DNA from: Paracamarosporium sp. OC-R06-R3
Taxonomy: Eukaryota; Ascomycota; Dothideomycetes; Pleosporales; Didymosphaeriaceae
DNA length: 64,000 nt
Direction of reading: 5' to 3'
Assembly (NCBI GenBank): GCA_019828545.1
Contig: JACVRA010000096.1
Coordinates: 1-64,000 of the forward strand
In this document: positions 1-9,119 of the stretch, piece after piece
Position numbering within the stretch: position 1 is the first letter of the stretch
Layout of the letters: each line of letters begins with the position of its first letter
Notes under the pieces: generated by a model
Databases searched by the model: none
The model's input: the letters and a program-made list of their open reading frames with translations, nothing else
Told to the model about the DNA's origin: nothing
Translations under genes and position numbers: made by a program

Positions 1-1054
1 AGAATAGTTTAAAAAAGTCTCGTTTTGCAATTGCAATCAATCCCTGAGCATCCTGGAGGTATGCAGAAAGCTGATTTGAGTAGGCCGTTGATAGAGACTT
101 GAATATACAGACGTCAAGCGGCTGCAAAGTATGAGTTGAATGAGGAGGAAGGATAGCTAGGAGGATCTTATTACTATCGCAATAGTTGATAAAATCCTGA
201 GTTACATGGGATCCATGGCCGTCAACGATAAGTAATCGATATGAGAGTCTGGCTTTCTGTTTTGTACACCTATCGAACACGTCTCTGAGCCATGTGAGGC
301 CTAGTTCATTGTTGGACCAGCCAGAGTCTGATGAGGTGATAAAGACCTGATGGTGATCAGGATTGATATCCTCCACCCAGGAGGACAGTATGGCTCCGGA
401 GGAGGCCTGATAGATTAGGCCCGGATCAATAGTAGTTCCGTCGGCGCAGATACAGGCCAATAGCGATAGAAACTCACGGCTGCCATCCTGTATGGCCTGC
501 CTTACTTTCTTGGCCATGTACAGAGGCCTGCTGAATATCCTTTTTGAACGGGAGGTGACGCCGAGTAGGAAGCCTTTCTCATCCATATTGTACGTATGAC
601 GTGCTTTAACTTGATATTTGATTATTTTCTGCTCCAGAAGGTTAAAGTATAGCTCATATTTATCATACGAATCAGCCTTATGGTGATTGCTGTCAATGCC
701 GGCCGTCCATTTTGATATGAGTAGTTGGCTGTTTCTCTTGATTAGGCGATCAACCTACGATAAACTGACGTCTTTTCTAGCAATAGTAGAGGCAAAGTTT
801 TGTATTATAACACGTGTAGGAGGTAGGCCTCTCTCAGTAAGCTGATCAATATATCGTATAAGCTCCTTTTCTTGCAGGAGGCTGAGATTTCGACGCGAGG
901 AGTCGGCTGTTGCACGCGCCTCTGTGACGCGTTGATGCCTACGAATCAACGTAGTGTGTACAACTTCGTGTTTTATGGCTATTTGTCTATATGAGAAATC
1001 TTCTCCTGGTTCTCGCGATTCGATTTCTGTAATTGCTGCCTCAATCGGATCCAT
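1..1054 (-). pseudogene. pogo/Fot1-like DDE transposase, interrupted and cut by the window edge
   Basis: Relic of a cut-and-paste transposase of the pogo/Fot1 group (Tc1-mariner superfamily), which would bind its own element ends and move it in the nucleus. The first ~100 residues, starting at the ATG at 1054 (MDPIEAAITEI), have the helix-turn-helix character of psq/CENP-B-like domains. The same frame then runs to base 1 and shows the DDE_1 core: first Asp in NMDEKGF, second Asp in IVDGHGSH, third acidic position in LQPLDV. A single in-frame TAG at 755-757 breaks it where Trp would fit; TGG to TAG is a G-to-A change in CpA context on the opposite strand, as RIP makes. The C-terminus lies outside the window. 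An in-frame extension upstream to 1177 begins at a non-ATG codon and is probably element leader. Confidence 0.8.
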
Positions 1055-1100
1055 ATTGGTGGAGATGCGTCGCGTCAAAGTTGGGGTGTTGCATGGTGGG

Positions 1101-1132
1101 GTGGTGCACTGACTGATGTGGTGCACTGACTG
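1101..1132. repeat. Two copies of a 15-base direct repeat next to the transposase
   Basis: The 15-mer GTGGTGCACTGACTG occurs at 1101-1115 and again at 1118-1132, just upstream of the transposase start. Repeated motifs of this kind near element ends can be transposase binding sites. That role is inferred from position only; the element terminus itself was not located. Confidence 0.5.
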
Positions 1133-1437
1133 CCAAGATACGGTAATCAATCCGTTGCACGGGCCGCCTACCCCCACGGCGGATGCCTGGGACGTTAGCG
1201 CTTAGCCAACGGCCTCGCGTCCTTTATGCTCTCTCATACTTGGCTAACAATAACCCCGTCAGCCAAAGGGTACTTAATATATGAAGGTTAACCCCTACGT
1301 GTTGAATCAAGTCTAATAGTGTCAAGCTTTATCTGATACTTCCAATTGGTTAGCCGTGATCTTAGGTTCTCCCGCTGTGGTCCTCAACGCGCTGTTATCC
1401 CTCGTAGCGCAGTGATATAGCATATTCGACGTGGATA

Positions 1438-3239
1438 ATGTCTCAACGGCCGTGTGCGGCTGGTCAGTCAAGTCCTGTCTCATTGTGGCCAGCGGAACGC
1501 GCTAACGATAGTTTCGATGTCGTAGCTTTGTCAAACGGCACGCCCTCATCACCTCCTTACGATGAATCTATATCCGACAGGGACATGCTCGAGGCGGAAA
1601 CGACACAAGCAGCAGCAACACAAGCGGCAGCGGCAGCCCCGTCGACACCACCAGAGGCCTCAGTGCCCTCGGGGCCCGTTCATCTCACGGGACAAGAAGG
1701 GAATGCAACCCAAAAAATGCTGGGCATGATGCAACGACTTGTAAACAAGGTAGATATGCTTACAAAGAAAGTGGCTACGCTTGAGGACAGAGTGAACCAT
1801 AGTTGCATGCGCAGCGCTGAGAGTGTGAGGAATATTACTGCCAACATCCAAGCTCTCAGAGATGGAGACATTCCTATAAACAGCCACAAGGACAAAAAGA
1901 AGAAACGCGGTTATGGTGCATTCCGGTATCATAAACCTGGCACTATCGTGCCCTGCATCAGAATTAAAGTACATCAGGATGACCACATAATAGCCCAATC
2001 TTTGGATGGTCCCTCTTTTGCCACTAAACGTGTCGCGTTAGGCTCGATTGACCCCTACCATCATATCAGGTCCGCTATTCTGCTTGGTGGCAATGAAAAG
2101 GAACTCTTACTGCAAGTGGATTGCCACGAAGGGTACACGGCTCTTTGTAAGCCTCAGGTCCACAGGAACCTGCCTGAAAAGCTAGGGCTCTCGAAATCTT
2201 TCACCATGAGCAATCAGTATTGGGTGGAGGTACTTCACTATCGATTGGGTACTGAGGCCAGGGAGAATCTCGATCAGCTACGTGAGCAATGGAACAAGGA
2301 ATCCGGGTTGCATATCGCGCAAGCTCAACTTCGGGCCAACAGACTCTTTTTCAGGTTCGACACGGTGAAGCATGCGGAGTACGCATGCAAAGAGACCTTC
2401 GTTTTCAACGAGAGTGTTGCCTATGCAATGTATGTTTAGATACTAGATGTTGGCTTAGCCGTTCTTGTGCTAACCATTCCAACAGACCTCACGAAAGGCG
2501 CTCAATGCGAACCCATTGCTCATGGTGTGGGTCACCTGGGCACGCCGAATCCAAGTGCCTTAAGAAATCGAGCGGTGAAAAGCGCATCTGCTTGAATTGC
2601 GCAGCCGTGGGACACTCCAAGCACAATATCAATGAAGACGGCTATGGGAACGACTTGCCTAGCATACCCAGGCAGAAGTGCACGGCACCCCGGAAATGCA
2701 TAAATTGCAACTCAACAAAGCACTCTGCCGAGTCAAATGAGTGTAAAGATGAGCGTGTTCTGGACCATCTCGATGATTGCGAGAAGTTCGAGGGCGAGCG
2801 GCCAGATTGGGCTAAGGACCTCGACCTGCCTGCAGTCCCGACTGTCCCCATACGTTGCGGGAGGAAGCCTGAGCCCGCAGATGGCGATTCAACAACCGCC
2901 GACCCTCCGGTTTCCAATCAAGCTGCAGCTTCAGGTTCTAGTACCGAAACCCCGAACCCAGGAAATGCCGCCCGACAGAGAAATGGCATGGCCCCGCTCG
3001 ATCCTCCTCGGCATACAGTACCTCCACAAGAACACACGGGAGCATTCAAGCAAATTCAGCAAGCATCCAGGGATAAGAGTTCACGTCAACTCAACACGAC
3101 GAATCCATCTAAGGTCCGTGAATACAAGAGCGCGGATGGCCGAGTATTCAAAGTTGAGTCATATCAACCTGGGGAAAATGCGCGCGCAAGAGATTGTTTT
3201 ACACTCGTCGTTAACGTGACGAGAAGGAATTTATGGTGA
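1438..3239 (+). CDS. Gag-like zinc-knuckle protein, two exons
   Basis: Retroelement Gag/ORF1-like nucleic-acid-binding protein, or a host gene derived from one. Exons 1438-2429 and 2486-3239 join in frame through a 56-base intron with GTATGT donor, GCTAAC branch and CAG acceptor, giving 581 residues. The N-terminal ~75 residues are low complexity (AAATQAAAAA), followed by a heptad-like stretch (residues ~90-125) suggesting a coiled coil. After a central domain comes a canonical CCHC knuckle, CSWCGSPGHAESKC, near residue 342, then two degenerate ones (CLNCAAVGH and CINCNSTKH). No reverse transcriptase, protease or integrase follows. The stop overlaps the start of a second long frame at 3233. 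An intron inside a Gag-like frame is unusual for a young element. Known: CCHC knuckles occur in Gag and LINE ORF1. Inferred: the overall classification. Confidence 0.6.
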
Positions 3240-4057
3240 AGGTAGAGAGTTTTGAGACACATAAACTACTTAGTAGCCAGGACTGGACGCTTATTGGTAA
3301 CTGGTGTATGAAGGAAGGTTTCTATGACAACCCTAAGATGTGGTGGAGGACAAAAAGGCGGATTACGATGGCCATCGACCAGAACACCGACCAGCCTGTT
3401 GACGGTGCTTCCGAACAACAACCAGTGCAGCCTAGTACACACGCTCCAGTGATCGAGGATATCAGAACGCCGAGCGTTCGGGAAAGTTCTCTCCCACAAG
3501 CATCGCCTCTGCTTCACGAAACTAGCCAGTCTCTGCCAAATCCAACTCCACCGATTCTCGACTTACCCGCAACGAGCGCTGAGCACCCAGGGCTTTTGCT
3601 ACCTAGAAATGGACTCAGAGACCCCCTGTCACCATCAAGCGACTTTGGAGGATTTCCTGATTCGTCAACGAGCGGTGACCAGGATTGGATGCCTTCAAGT
3701 TCTGCAGGGTTGGCACCTCAAGTTTCCAGTCAGTTCTCGCTCAACGCTTGCGTGGGTAATATGGGCTTTCAAGGGCGCAGTTCGAGTGCAGAGGGTCAGG
3801 GCAACGGGAGCGGCGATGGACTGGAGGCTGATAGGGTTTCTAAAGGGCTGGTCGAAAATAATGTGATTCTCGAAAAAATGAAAAGGAGATCAGAAAGGGC
3901 AGCAGCGATGGACGCAGCGAGGAGAGCAGCAAGAGGACCCGGGAGAAGTGTGATAGAAAGCTCTAAGAGTACAGCTTCGGGAGGTCCCAAGAACATACGG
4001 AATTTAGATAACGAAGTGGAGCGCGATCTTGTTCTTCAGCCTGGGAAAAGACGATAG
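3233..4057 (+). CDS. Second frame overlapping the gag-like gene; unknown
   Basis: A 274-residue open frame whose ATG (3233) overlaps the TGA of the gag-like gene (3237-3239). The two frames are related by -1 and both are open over about 22 bases (3215-3236). Its first ~50 residues are folded-protein-like (SSQDWTLIGNWCMKEGF); the middle is Pro/Ser-rich and probably disordered; the end is strongly basic with an Arg/Ala-rich helix (RRSERAAAMDAARRAARG). I do not recognise a family. It may be reached by -1 frameshifting, by reinitiation, or be the second half of one ancestral protein broken by an indel. Coordinated decay or expression with the upstream frame is inferred from the overlap. Confidence 0.5.
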   Translation: MVKVESFETHKLLSSQDWTLIGNWCMKEGFYDNPKMWWRTKRRITMAIDQNTDQPVDGASEQQPVQPSTHAPVIEDIRTPSVRESSLPQASPLLHETSQSLPNPTPPILDLPATSAEHPGLLLPRNGLRDPLSPSSDFGGFPDSSTSGDQDWMPSSSAGLAPQVSSQFSLNACVGNMGFQGRSSSAEGQGNGSGDGLEADRVSKGLVENNVILEKMKRRSERAAAMDAARRAARGPGRSVIESSKSTASGGPKNIRNLDNEVERDLVLQPGKRR

Positions 4058-4399
4058 AGACTTCGATCAGCCAATGCTATTCATATTTGAGAGCAGTTCT
4101 TCTCTGTGTGTGTCGCGCGTGGTAGTCGTTTGCGCCAAAGCTAAGCCGCATGTGCTATCAACTAGTCCTGCCATGTGAGCATGTGAGGGGACTTAACCGA
4201 CGTCCAGAATCAACCACTCTAGGCTAGTGGCTGCAGCAAGGGTCCCGTAGTGGAACATTGAGGGTCAGCCAAAGGTCAAGGTATATTGAAGAGTCGAGAG
4301 TCCACTACCGTCAACTTATACCCGATAACCTTCTAAAGCGCCCTTCAAAACGCTATTACAATTACGACGTTATACCAACTAATCAATGAAAAGCTCGAA
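4058..4399. other. Intergenic, nothing identified
   Basis: No gene, repeat or RNA seen between the gag-like unit and the next small open frame. Confidence 0.5.
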
Positions 4400-4600
4400 A
4401 TGTCTGTCCACCCTCATCCTCTCTCTTTCCCATCCTACGATATTATCGCCACACCGAGACCGATCACAGGCCCTCTTAACGCGCCGTTGGCTCGGGCAGC
4501 AGCACCAGGGAACTCGGCACCAAGCGCAGAAGAGAACGGCACCTCGGTGCCTGCCGCCGTCGCCCTAGGAGAATCAGGCGCGGGCGTCGCAGCGGGGTGA
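4400..4600 (+). CDS. Possible small Ala/Pro-rich protein
   Basis: A 66-residue frame from an ATG preceded by AT-rich leader sequence. The product is rich in Ala, Pro and Gly and probably disordered. A GTGAGG at the very end could be a splice donor into unseen exons. No family recognised; it could equally be a chance frame. Confidence 0.2.
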   Translation: MSVHPHPLSFPSYDIIATPRPITGPLNAPLARAAAPGNSAPSAEENGTSVPAAVALGESGAGVAAG

Positions 4601-4636
4601 GGACTTCGTCTTCTGGGTTGAGCACACTATATGTTG

Positions 4637-5200
4637 TCAGCAACGAGAGTTCAGGCATTCAATAAGCAGAGGCACTAATGTGCCAATGATGCGGGCTACG
4701 TCATTGCTGAGGATGATGTTGGGGAGGACGACCTTTGCGTTATCGATATATACTGTTCCATCTGTGCCGACGCTCAGGGTGAGATCGTTGTCGATTACTG
4801 TCGTGATGGTGGTGTTGGTGATGTCGCTCAAGGAAATGACGACGCTGATGAGAACTTCGATGCTGACGTTGGCGAAGGCAGATACTGTGGCGGTAAAGGC
4901 TTCGTTGTTGAAGACGAATATGGTGAAGTCTTCGATGGTGTAGATGGTGGTGAGAGCACCCAGAGCGGCGGTCACTTCCACTTCAGAGACATTAGACAAT
5001 GTAGCAGAAGCATTGCGTGGGATGACGAGCACGGAACTCGCATGAACAGCAGCTCGATGTTTGCAACGAGGCAGATGCGCGTGGTATGGTAGCCTTGTCC
5101 GCTGCTGAAGGCCATGCCTCAAAACATAGAGAGAGGCAGCGCTGGGAGCAAAGCACGTGACATAGGCAGGTAATCTTTGCGGCTTGTTTGCGCGTCCTTC
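4637..5200 (-). CDS. Unidentified beta-rich open frame without an ATG
   Basis: A roughly 200-residue open frame with no internal Met, so if real it must be a downstream exon. The last ~120 residues alternate hydrophobic and Thr/Ser/Asn residues (for example ITNTTITTVIDNDLTLSVG) with several N-glycosylation-type sites and one Cys at the C-terminus, as in secreted fungal proteins. No signal peptide exon was identified upstream. It could also be a decayed gene. Function unknown. Confidence 0.3.
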   Translation of the reverse strand, partial: EGRANKPQRLPAYVTCFAPSAASLYVLRHGLQQRTRLPYHAHLPRCKHRAAVHASSVLVIPRNASATLSNVSEVEVTAALGALTTIYTIEDFTIFVFNNEAFTATVSAFANVSIEVLISVVISLSDITNTTITTVIDNDLTLSVGTDGTVYIDNAKVVLPNIILSNDVARIIGTLVPLLIECLNSRC

Positions 5201-5223
5201 ACAGGAGCGCTCGTGGAAAGAAA

Positions 5224-5250
5224 AGCGATTTGACGATTTGACGATTTGAC
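5224..5250. repeat. Short tandem repeat of an 8-mer (GATTTGAC)
   Basis: Three adjacent copies of GATTTGAC. A minor satellite with no evident function. Confidence 0.6.
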
Positions 5251-6008
5251 GGTTTCGCAAGGGTGTTATTAGCCCCCATCAACTCGATAATGCCTCGTCA
5301 AACTACAGCATTCCCCACGAAGATTCGGTTAATACCCTGGCGCACTAACCTTGTCGGGCCTTGTTTAGGTGGGGCAGCGCGAGACTGTCGCCAATACACC
5401 GACTACACCGATGGATCGTACCGCAATGAGGAGACCTTTAATTTATTTTTCTACTTTGATCTTGTAAAAACAGTCCCCGATCTAATCTGGAGTGCACTAA
5501 GCCGATAATTTCGGAGCGATCACCGTATAGTTTTTTCCCATGGAGATCTTCCACAATACAACATTATAGTCAAAGATAGTCAGATTAAAGCATTGGTAGA
5601 TCCTATTGGATTGAAACAGTAATGTACTGTTCAAGATGTCTTCGTTGATGTTGTCTATCGCGTTTCCGGACCAGCCACACACGCCGAGATCTGTCGAGCA
5701 ACAAGTTTGCTACGGCACAGGTTTCCTAAAGAAGGTGACACCACAGAGTCTAGCTTTACGCCGTGGAACCTCATGTGACGTAACCCTGCAAGTCCAACAG
5801 GGGTTACCCACTGGTTGAGCGAGCGCTAAACTCAAGCCCCCCATTCGTGATTCGCGCAGAACCCTTCTCATGTTTACAGTGGAGTGGAAGTCCGACGCGA
5901 ATGCGAGCCAGGATTCTGAAGTTGCCGGAATCGAAGGAATAAAAAGCAAAGACCATACATATATCGGTCCTCCACTCGAATTTCGCTAGCATCCACATGA
6001 TCTCACTA

Positions 6009-6261
6009 ATGCCTCCCGAACCGGCCAATTTCTCGCCAGGTAAGTCCTTGTACGATCTATTGTGCCCATCCCACTGACGACACAGGTACCAATTATTGGT
6101 ACGGCAGCAGTCTGTTAGATCGCCGTACTAACAGCCTCGACGGATTACCACGCAACCCTTCGAATATCTGGATGCCACGGCAAGCTTCTGAAGTGGTGAC
6201 ACCCCCCAATGCATCTCATAGGTAAGAACTGCATTTCGTAAGCTGTCGCTTGGTGGTGATA

Positions 6262-6315
<54 letters not shown>

Positions 6316-7227
6316 ATTGTTGATGCTGTTCTGGTGGTTGGACACGGGAATCACAGCCAATCTGTATCCCTCGCAACTTTTCGTTGCATCGGCCCTTGCC
6401 TGGCGCTATTTTTTTTGCTCTCAGTTAACAACAGTATAGCCAGAGAGCAGTGCTCCAAGCACAGTCTGTAATTTCGTCCACAAATCACAGAGCCCCTCTT
6501 GCACCAAAACAAGGCCTTAGAGATGCAACAGACAGCTCAAGAAATCAGGGCCAGTCGCCTATAACAAGAACTTTCGAGCTGCGTAGACAACGCGCGACAA
6601 CCACCCAGATAGCTTGCAAGAGCTGTAGAAAACGCAAGTTGAAAGTATGCTGCATTATATAATACACTTGGGTTTTTTTTATTAATCTCAGACAGTGCAA
6701 CGGAATAAGGCCTACATGTAACACTTGCCAGACGAAGAATATCGCTTGTGTGTACGACATTCCTGAGGATATAAAGACGACTATACAATTGCGAGCTCAC
6801 GTTAAAACCTTAGAAAAAGAGCTTAGTGATTTGAAATCAATTTTACTTTCGCTCGTACTAGCATCAGATCGTATGTCTGCTGCGTCTTGGGCTAGTGAGC
6901 TAGAAAAGAATGGCTTCACCCGTTACTCCGTAGAAGATGTTAAAGTAGCTCTACAGGTAAGTCTACCCACCTAAAGCCTTGCCGATTTAATATTATTGAT
7001 AGGAGCCTGAAGGCCTGCCAGGACAGTATCCTGAGCAAGGTGATCTTCACACATGTATGAGCGAATGGTCCCAGCCCGCAACAACACTTCAACTCCCCGG
7101 CCACCTAGTAGACAGCGGAGGACCTTCTCTACACAATGGACTAAACGATTACAATTTCGACCGTGTCTGGTACCAAATGAGAGGTGCAAATGGCTGGGAC
7201 AAGGCGCAAATATCTGAGCAGAAATAA
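6009..7227 (+). CDS. Zn2Cys6 transcription factor, five exons
   Basis: Fungal binuclear-zinc-cluster regulator, expected to bind DNA in the nucleus. Exons 6009-6039, 6086-6221, 6440-6644, 6696-6956 and 7003-7227 join in frame to 285 residues; all junctions are GT-AG. The cluster is split by the third intron: CKSCRKRKLK then CNGIRPTCNTCQTKNIAC, giving C-X2-C-X6-C-X5-C-X2-C-X6-C. A leucine-containing helix follows (HVKTLEKELSDLKSILLSL), a likely dimerisation coiled coil. There is no large fungal-specific regulatory domain, so this is a short member. Intron 2 is 218 bases, against about 50 for the others, because it contains a (TTG)n tract. Downstream lies repeat-rich relic DNA. The start is the first ATG compatible with the splice pattern; the target genes are unknown. 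Confidence 0.78.
6263..6320. repeat. (TTG)n microsatellite within an intron
   Basis: About 19 TTG triplets, one interrupted, lying inside intron 2 of the Zn2Cys6 gene. Such tracts vary in length between strains, so this should be a polymorphic marker. Confidence 0.9.
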
Positions 7228-7410
7228 CCGCTGGGCTGGCTACAACAATGAGAGAAAACCACGTCCACCAAAAATGTATAATCTATATACGCGTCTAAAA
7301 ATCAATAACATATTCAACAGCGCCGAATTCAAGCATTGGTTATGGAACGTTACATTGGATATGGCGTTAAGAAGGATGGTGATGTTGATGCCTGCAATCT
7401 CCAAAGCTTC

Positions 7411-7760
7411 TCATATTTGCCACCCTGCTTTATCTGGAGTGTTGTTTTTGACAAAAATTTGGCATAAGCCTTGGTACAAAAATGATGCAAAAAAGGTGAT
7501 TCCCCCGGGAAGACCCTCGGGAATACCCTGCTTTATAAGGTCGGTGTGAATTCCCTTCTCGATTATCCTGCCGCCATCGAGAACTAGGATCATATCGGCA
7601 TCTCGAATAGTAGAGAAGCGGTGAGCAATCGTAATGGTAGTCCTGCCCGCCATCGCGTTTCGTAGGCCTTGCTGGACTTTGGCCTCGTTTGCAGGCCAAC
7701 CGAGAACCAAGAGCAGTGGTTGCGCAACAACATATCGCTAAGACGATTGCCCATGGTACG
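7411..7760 (-). pseudogene. ABC-transporter nucleotide-binding-domain fragment
   Basis: Remnant of the C-terminal end of an ABC exporter (multidrug-resistance type). The readable part is the D-loop to H-loop region: AKVQQGLRNAMAGRTTITIA, then HRFSTIRDADMILVLDGG, matching the conserved IAHRLSTI stretch whose His contacts the ATP gamma-phosphate. Upstream, where signature and Walker B should be, the frame is shifted and unreadable. Downstream the last residues are replaced by a dispersed repeat. Everything N-terminal (membrane domains, Walker A) is missing, so the fragment cannot encode a transporter. Confidence 0.75.
7437..7530 (+). repeat. Dispersed repeat, copy A
   Basis: About 90 bases shared with copies B (8527-8625, inverted), C (25365-25430) and D (40886-40975). 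Shared landmarks in order are TTGTTTTTGAC, GGTACAAAAATGATG, and AGGTGATTCCC. This copy ends the ABC-transporter fragment, so it inserted into or joined that gene. Confidence 0.7.
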
Positions 7761-8465
7761 ACTGACGGTTTGTTCTCAAAGCTCGTGGTGAACATGTTGG
7801 AAATGGATTGTCTGCGTCTTCAGGCAAGGCTGCATACGCAAGACCGGCATGCAAGAAGGCAGCCGGTCAGAGAAGGGGGTCAGGTGTAGAATCTAGGGGA
7901 AATACGAGGGATGTCTCAGCCTTGTTGGGAGTGTGCACATATAGCACCAGATTGATACCACTCGTAGCCTCGTGAGAGAAATTGCTATGATTGAGCGGGG
8001 CTGTATCGCATCCCACGGTCATTAGCCGCGATCGCATGTAGAAATACTGGTCGATGGGAAAGGGATTGAGACCATCACGATATCCTGCCGCTGAGTAAAG
8101 CACAGGGAAGTTGACGACATGAGCTGCCGGCTGCCAATGATCGATGATCAACACGACCACTTGAACAGGGACGCAAAGTTCATCGAGCAAACATCAACAG
8201 CACTGTTCCCCTTTTGCCAGGTGAACCTCCACATGCCGATATATTCCGCTTACGTGCTGCTTTAGGTCTAGCGTGATAGCCAGTGACAGAAGAAACCTCT
8301 ACAGCCTCAGATTCCATCACACCACCATCGCACCCATCGCACTAATGGGAACTACAGTCAGTAAATCTATCAAGACAGACTTCGAGCGCTCAACTTTGGC
8401 TGAGTTGCTGTGCGACAAAAAGGTGCCACTTCAATAACGGACTGTATATGTTATGCTTCTCTAAC
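7761..8465. other. Relic-rich gap
   Basis: No intact gene. A 107-codon open frame on the minus strand (7867-8190) has protein-like composition but starts at a non-ATG codon and matches no family I recognise; it may be an exon or relic of a decayed gene. Confidence 0.35.
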
Positions 8466-8514
8466 GACCAGTGTTGAACGCCAAGCCTACGGCTTGCGCG
8501 TTCGAACCCTGGTC
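8466..8514. repeat. Near-perfect 49-base palindrome
   Basis: Arms GACCAGTGTTGAACGCCAAG and CTTGCGCGTTCGAACCCTGG (continuing to GGTC) can pair over about 22 bases around a CCTACGG turn, with one mismatch and two single-base bulges. It lies immediately before repeat copy B. The inner GTTCGAAC resembles a tRNA B-box, but no tRNA fold can be drawn. Confidence 0.65.
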
Positions 8515-8526
8515 TAGTCAAACTTT

Positions 8527-8625
8527 TTGCTCTTTTTTTTTGTACTGGTTCCCAGGGAAATCACCTTTTTTGCATCATTTTTGTACCGAGGCGTATGCCA
8601 TTTTCGTCAAAAACAATACTCCAGA
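8527..8625 (-). repeat. Dispersed repeat, copy B (inverted)
   Basis: Same family as copy A, on the opposite strand about 1 kb away. Read on the minus strand it shows TTGTTTTTGACGAAAATGGC, GGTACAAAAATGATG, GGTGATTTCCCTGGG and a terminal A-rich tract, closely matching copy D. Confidence 0.75.
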
Positions 8626-8699
8626 TGCTTCTTACATAATCACCAGGTTATCGCAAGATTGCGGAGCGAATTATCGTCACTTGATATTGTGGCCTGCTA

Positions 8700-9119
8700 G
8701 AACGTAGGCGAACTTTTGAGTTTACTCGGTGGAACAACTCCACAAGATGAATCGACCTCACCAGGCGAATTGACCTCATCAGTTGAATTGACCTCATTAG
8801 ACGAAGCAACTCCGACAGACGAAGCGCGACTTCGTCCACTATAGGCGACTACCAACGAAATGGTTGTTATACCTGCAGAATCAAGCAATCCTTTTGAGCA
8901 ATAGGAATAGGAACCCGAATTCTTCCTCAGGAGCAGTGAGTTACAGTGACCTTTGTCTCTTCAAGGCCACTATGACTACGCACTTACAGTGCACGCTCTG
9001 CCGGCGTCTAGACAAATTTTAAAAAGATTTGTAATGACTACCGTGTACAATATTCTGTCCAGACTATTTCCTTCCCAAAGAATCCACAAAGATGATCCGG
9101 CAGTCGTTCATGTATTCAC
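8700..9119. other. Intergenic, nothing firm
   Basis: A short run of imperfect GACCTCA-containing repeats (about 8754-8800) is the only structure noted. Confidence 0.4.

Noticed and set aside
6250..6471. Poly-valine or poly-asparagine protein
   Set aside because: These are translations of the (TTG)n microsatellite, which lies inside an intron of the zinc-cluster gene.
8466..8520. tRNA gene or tRNA-derived SINE head
   Set aside because: GTTCGAACC resembles a B-box, but no acceptor, D or T stem can be drawn; the sequence is better explained as a long palindrome.
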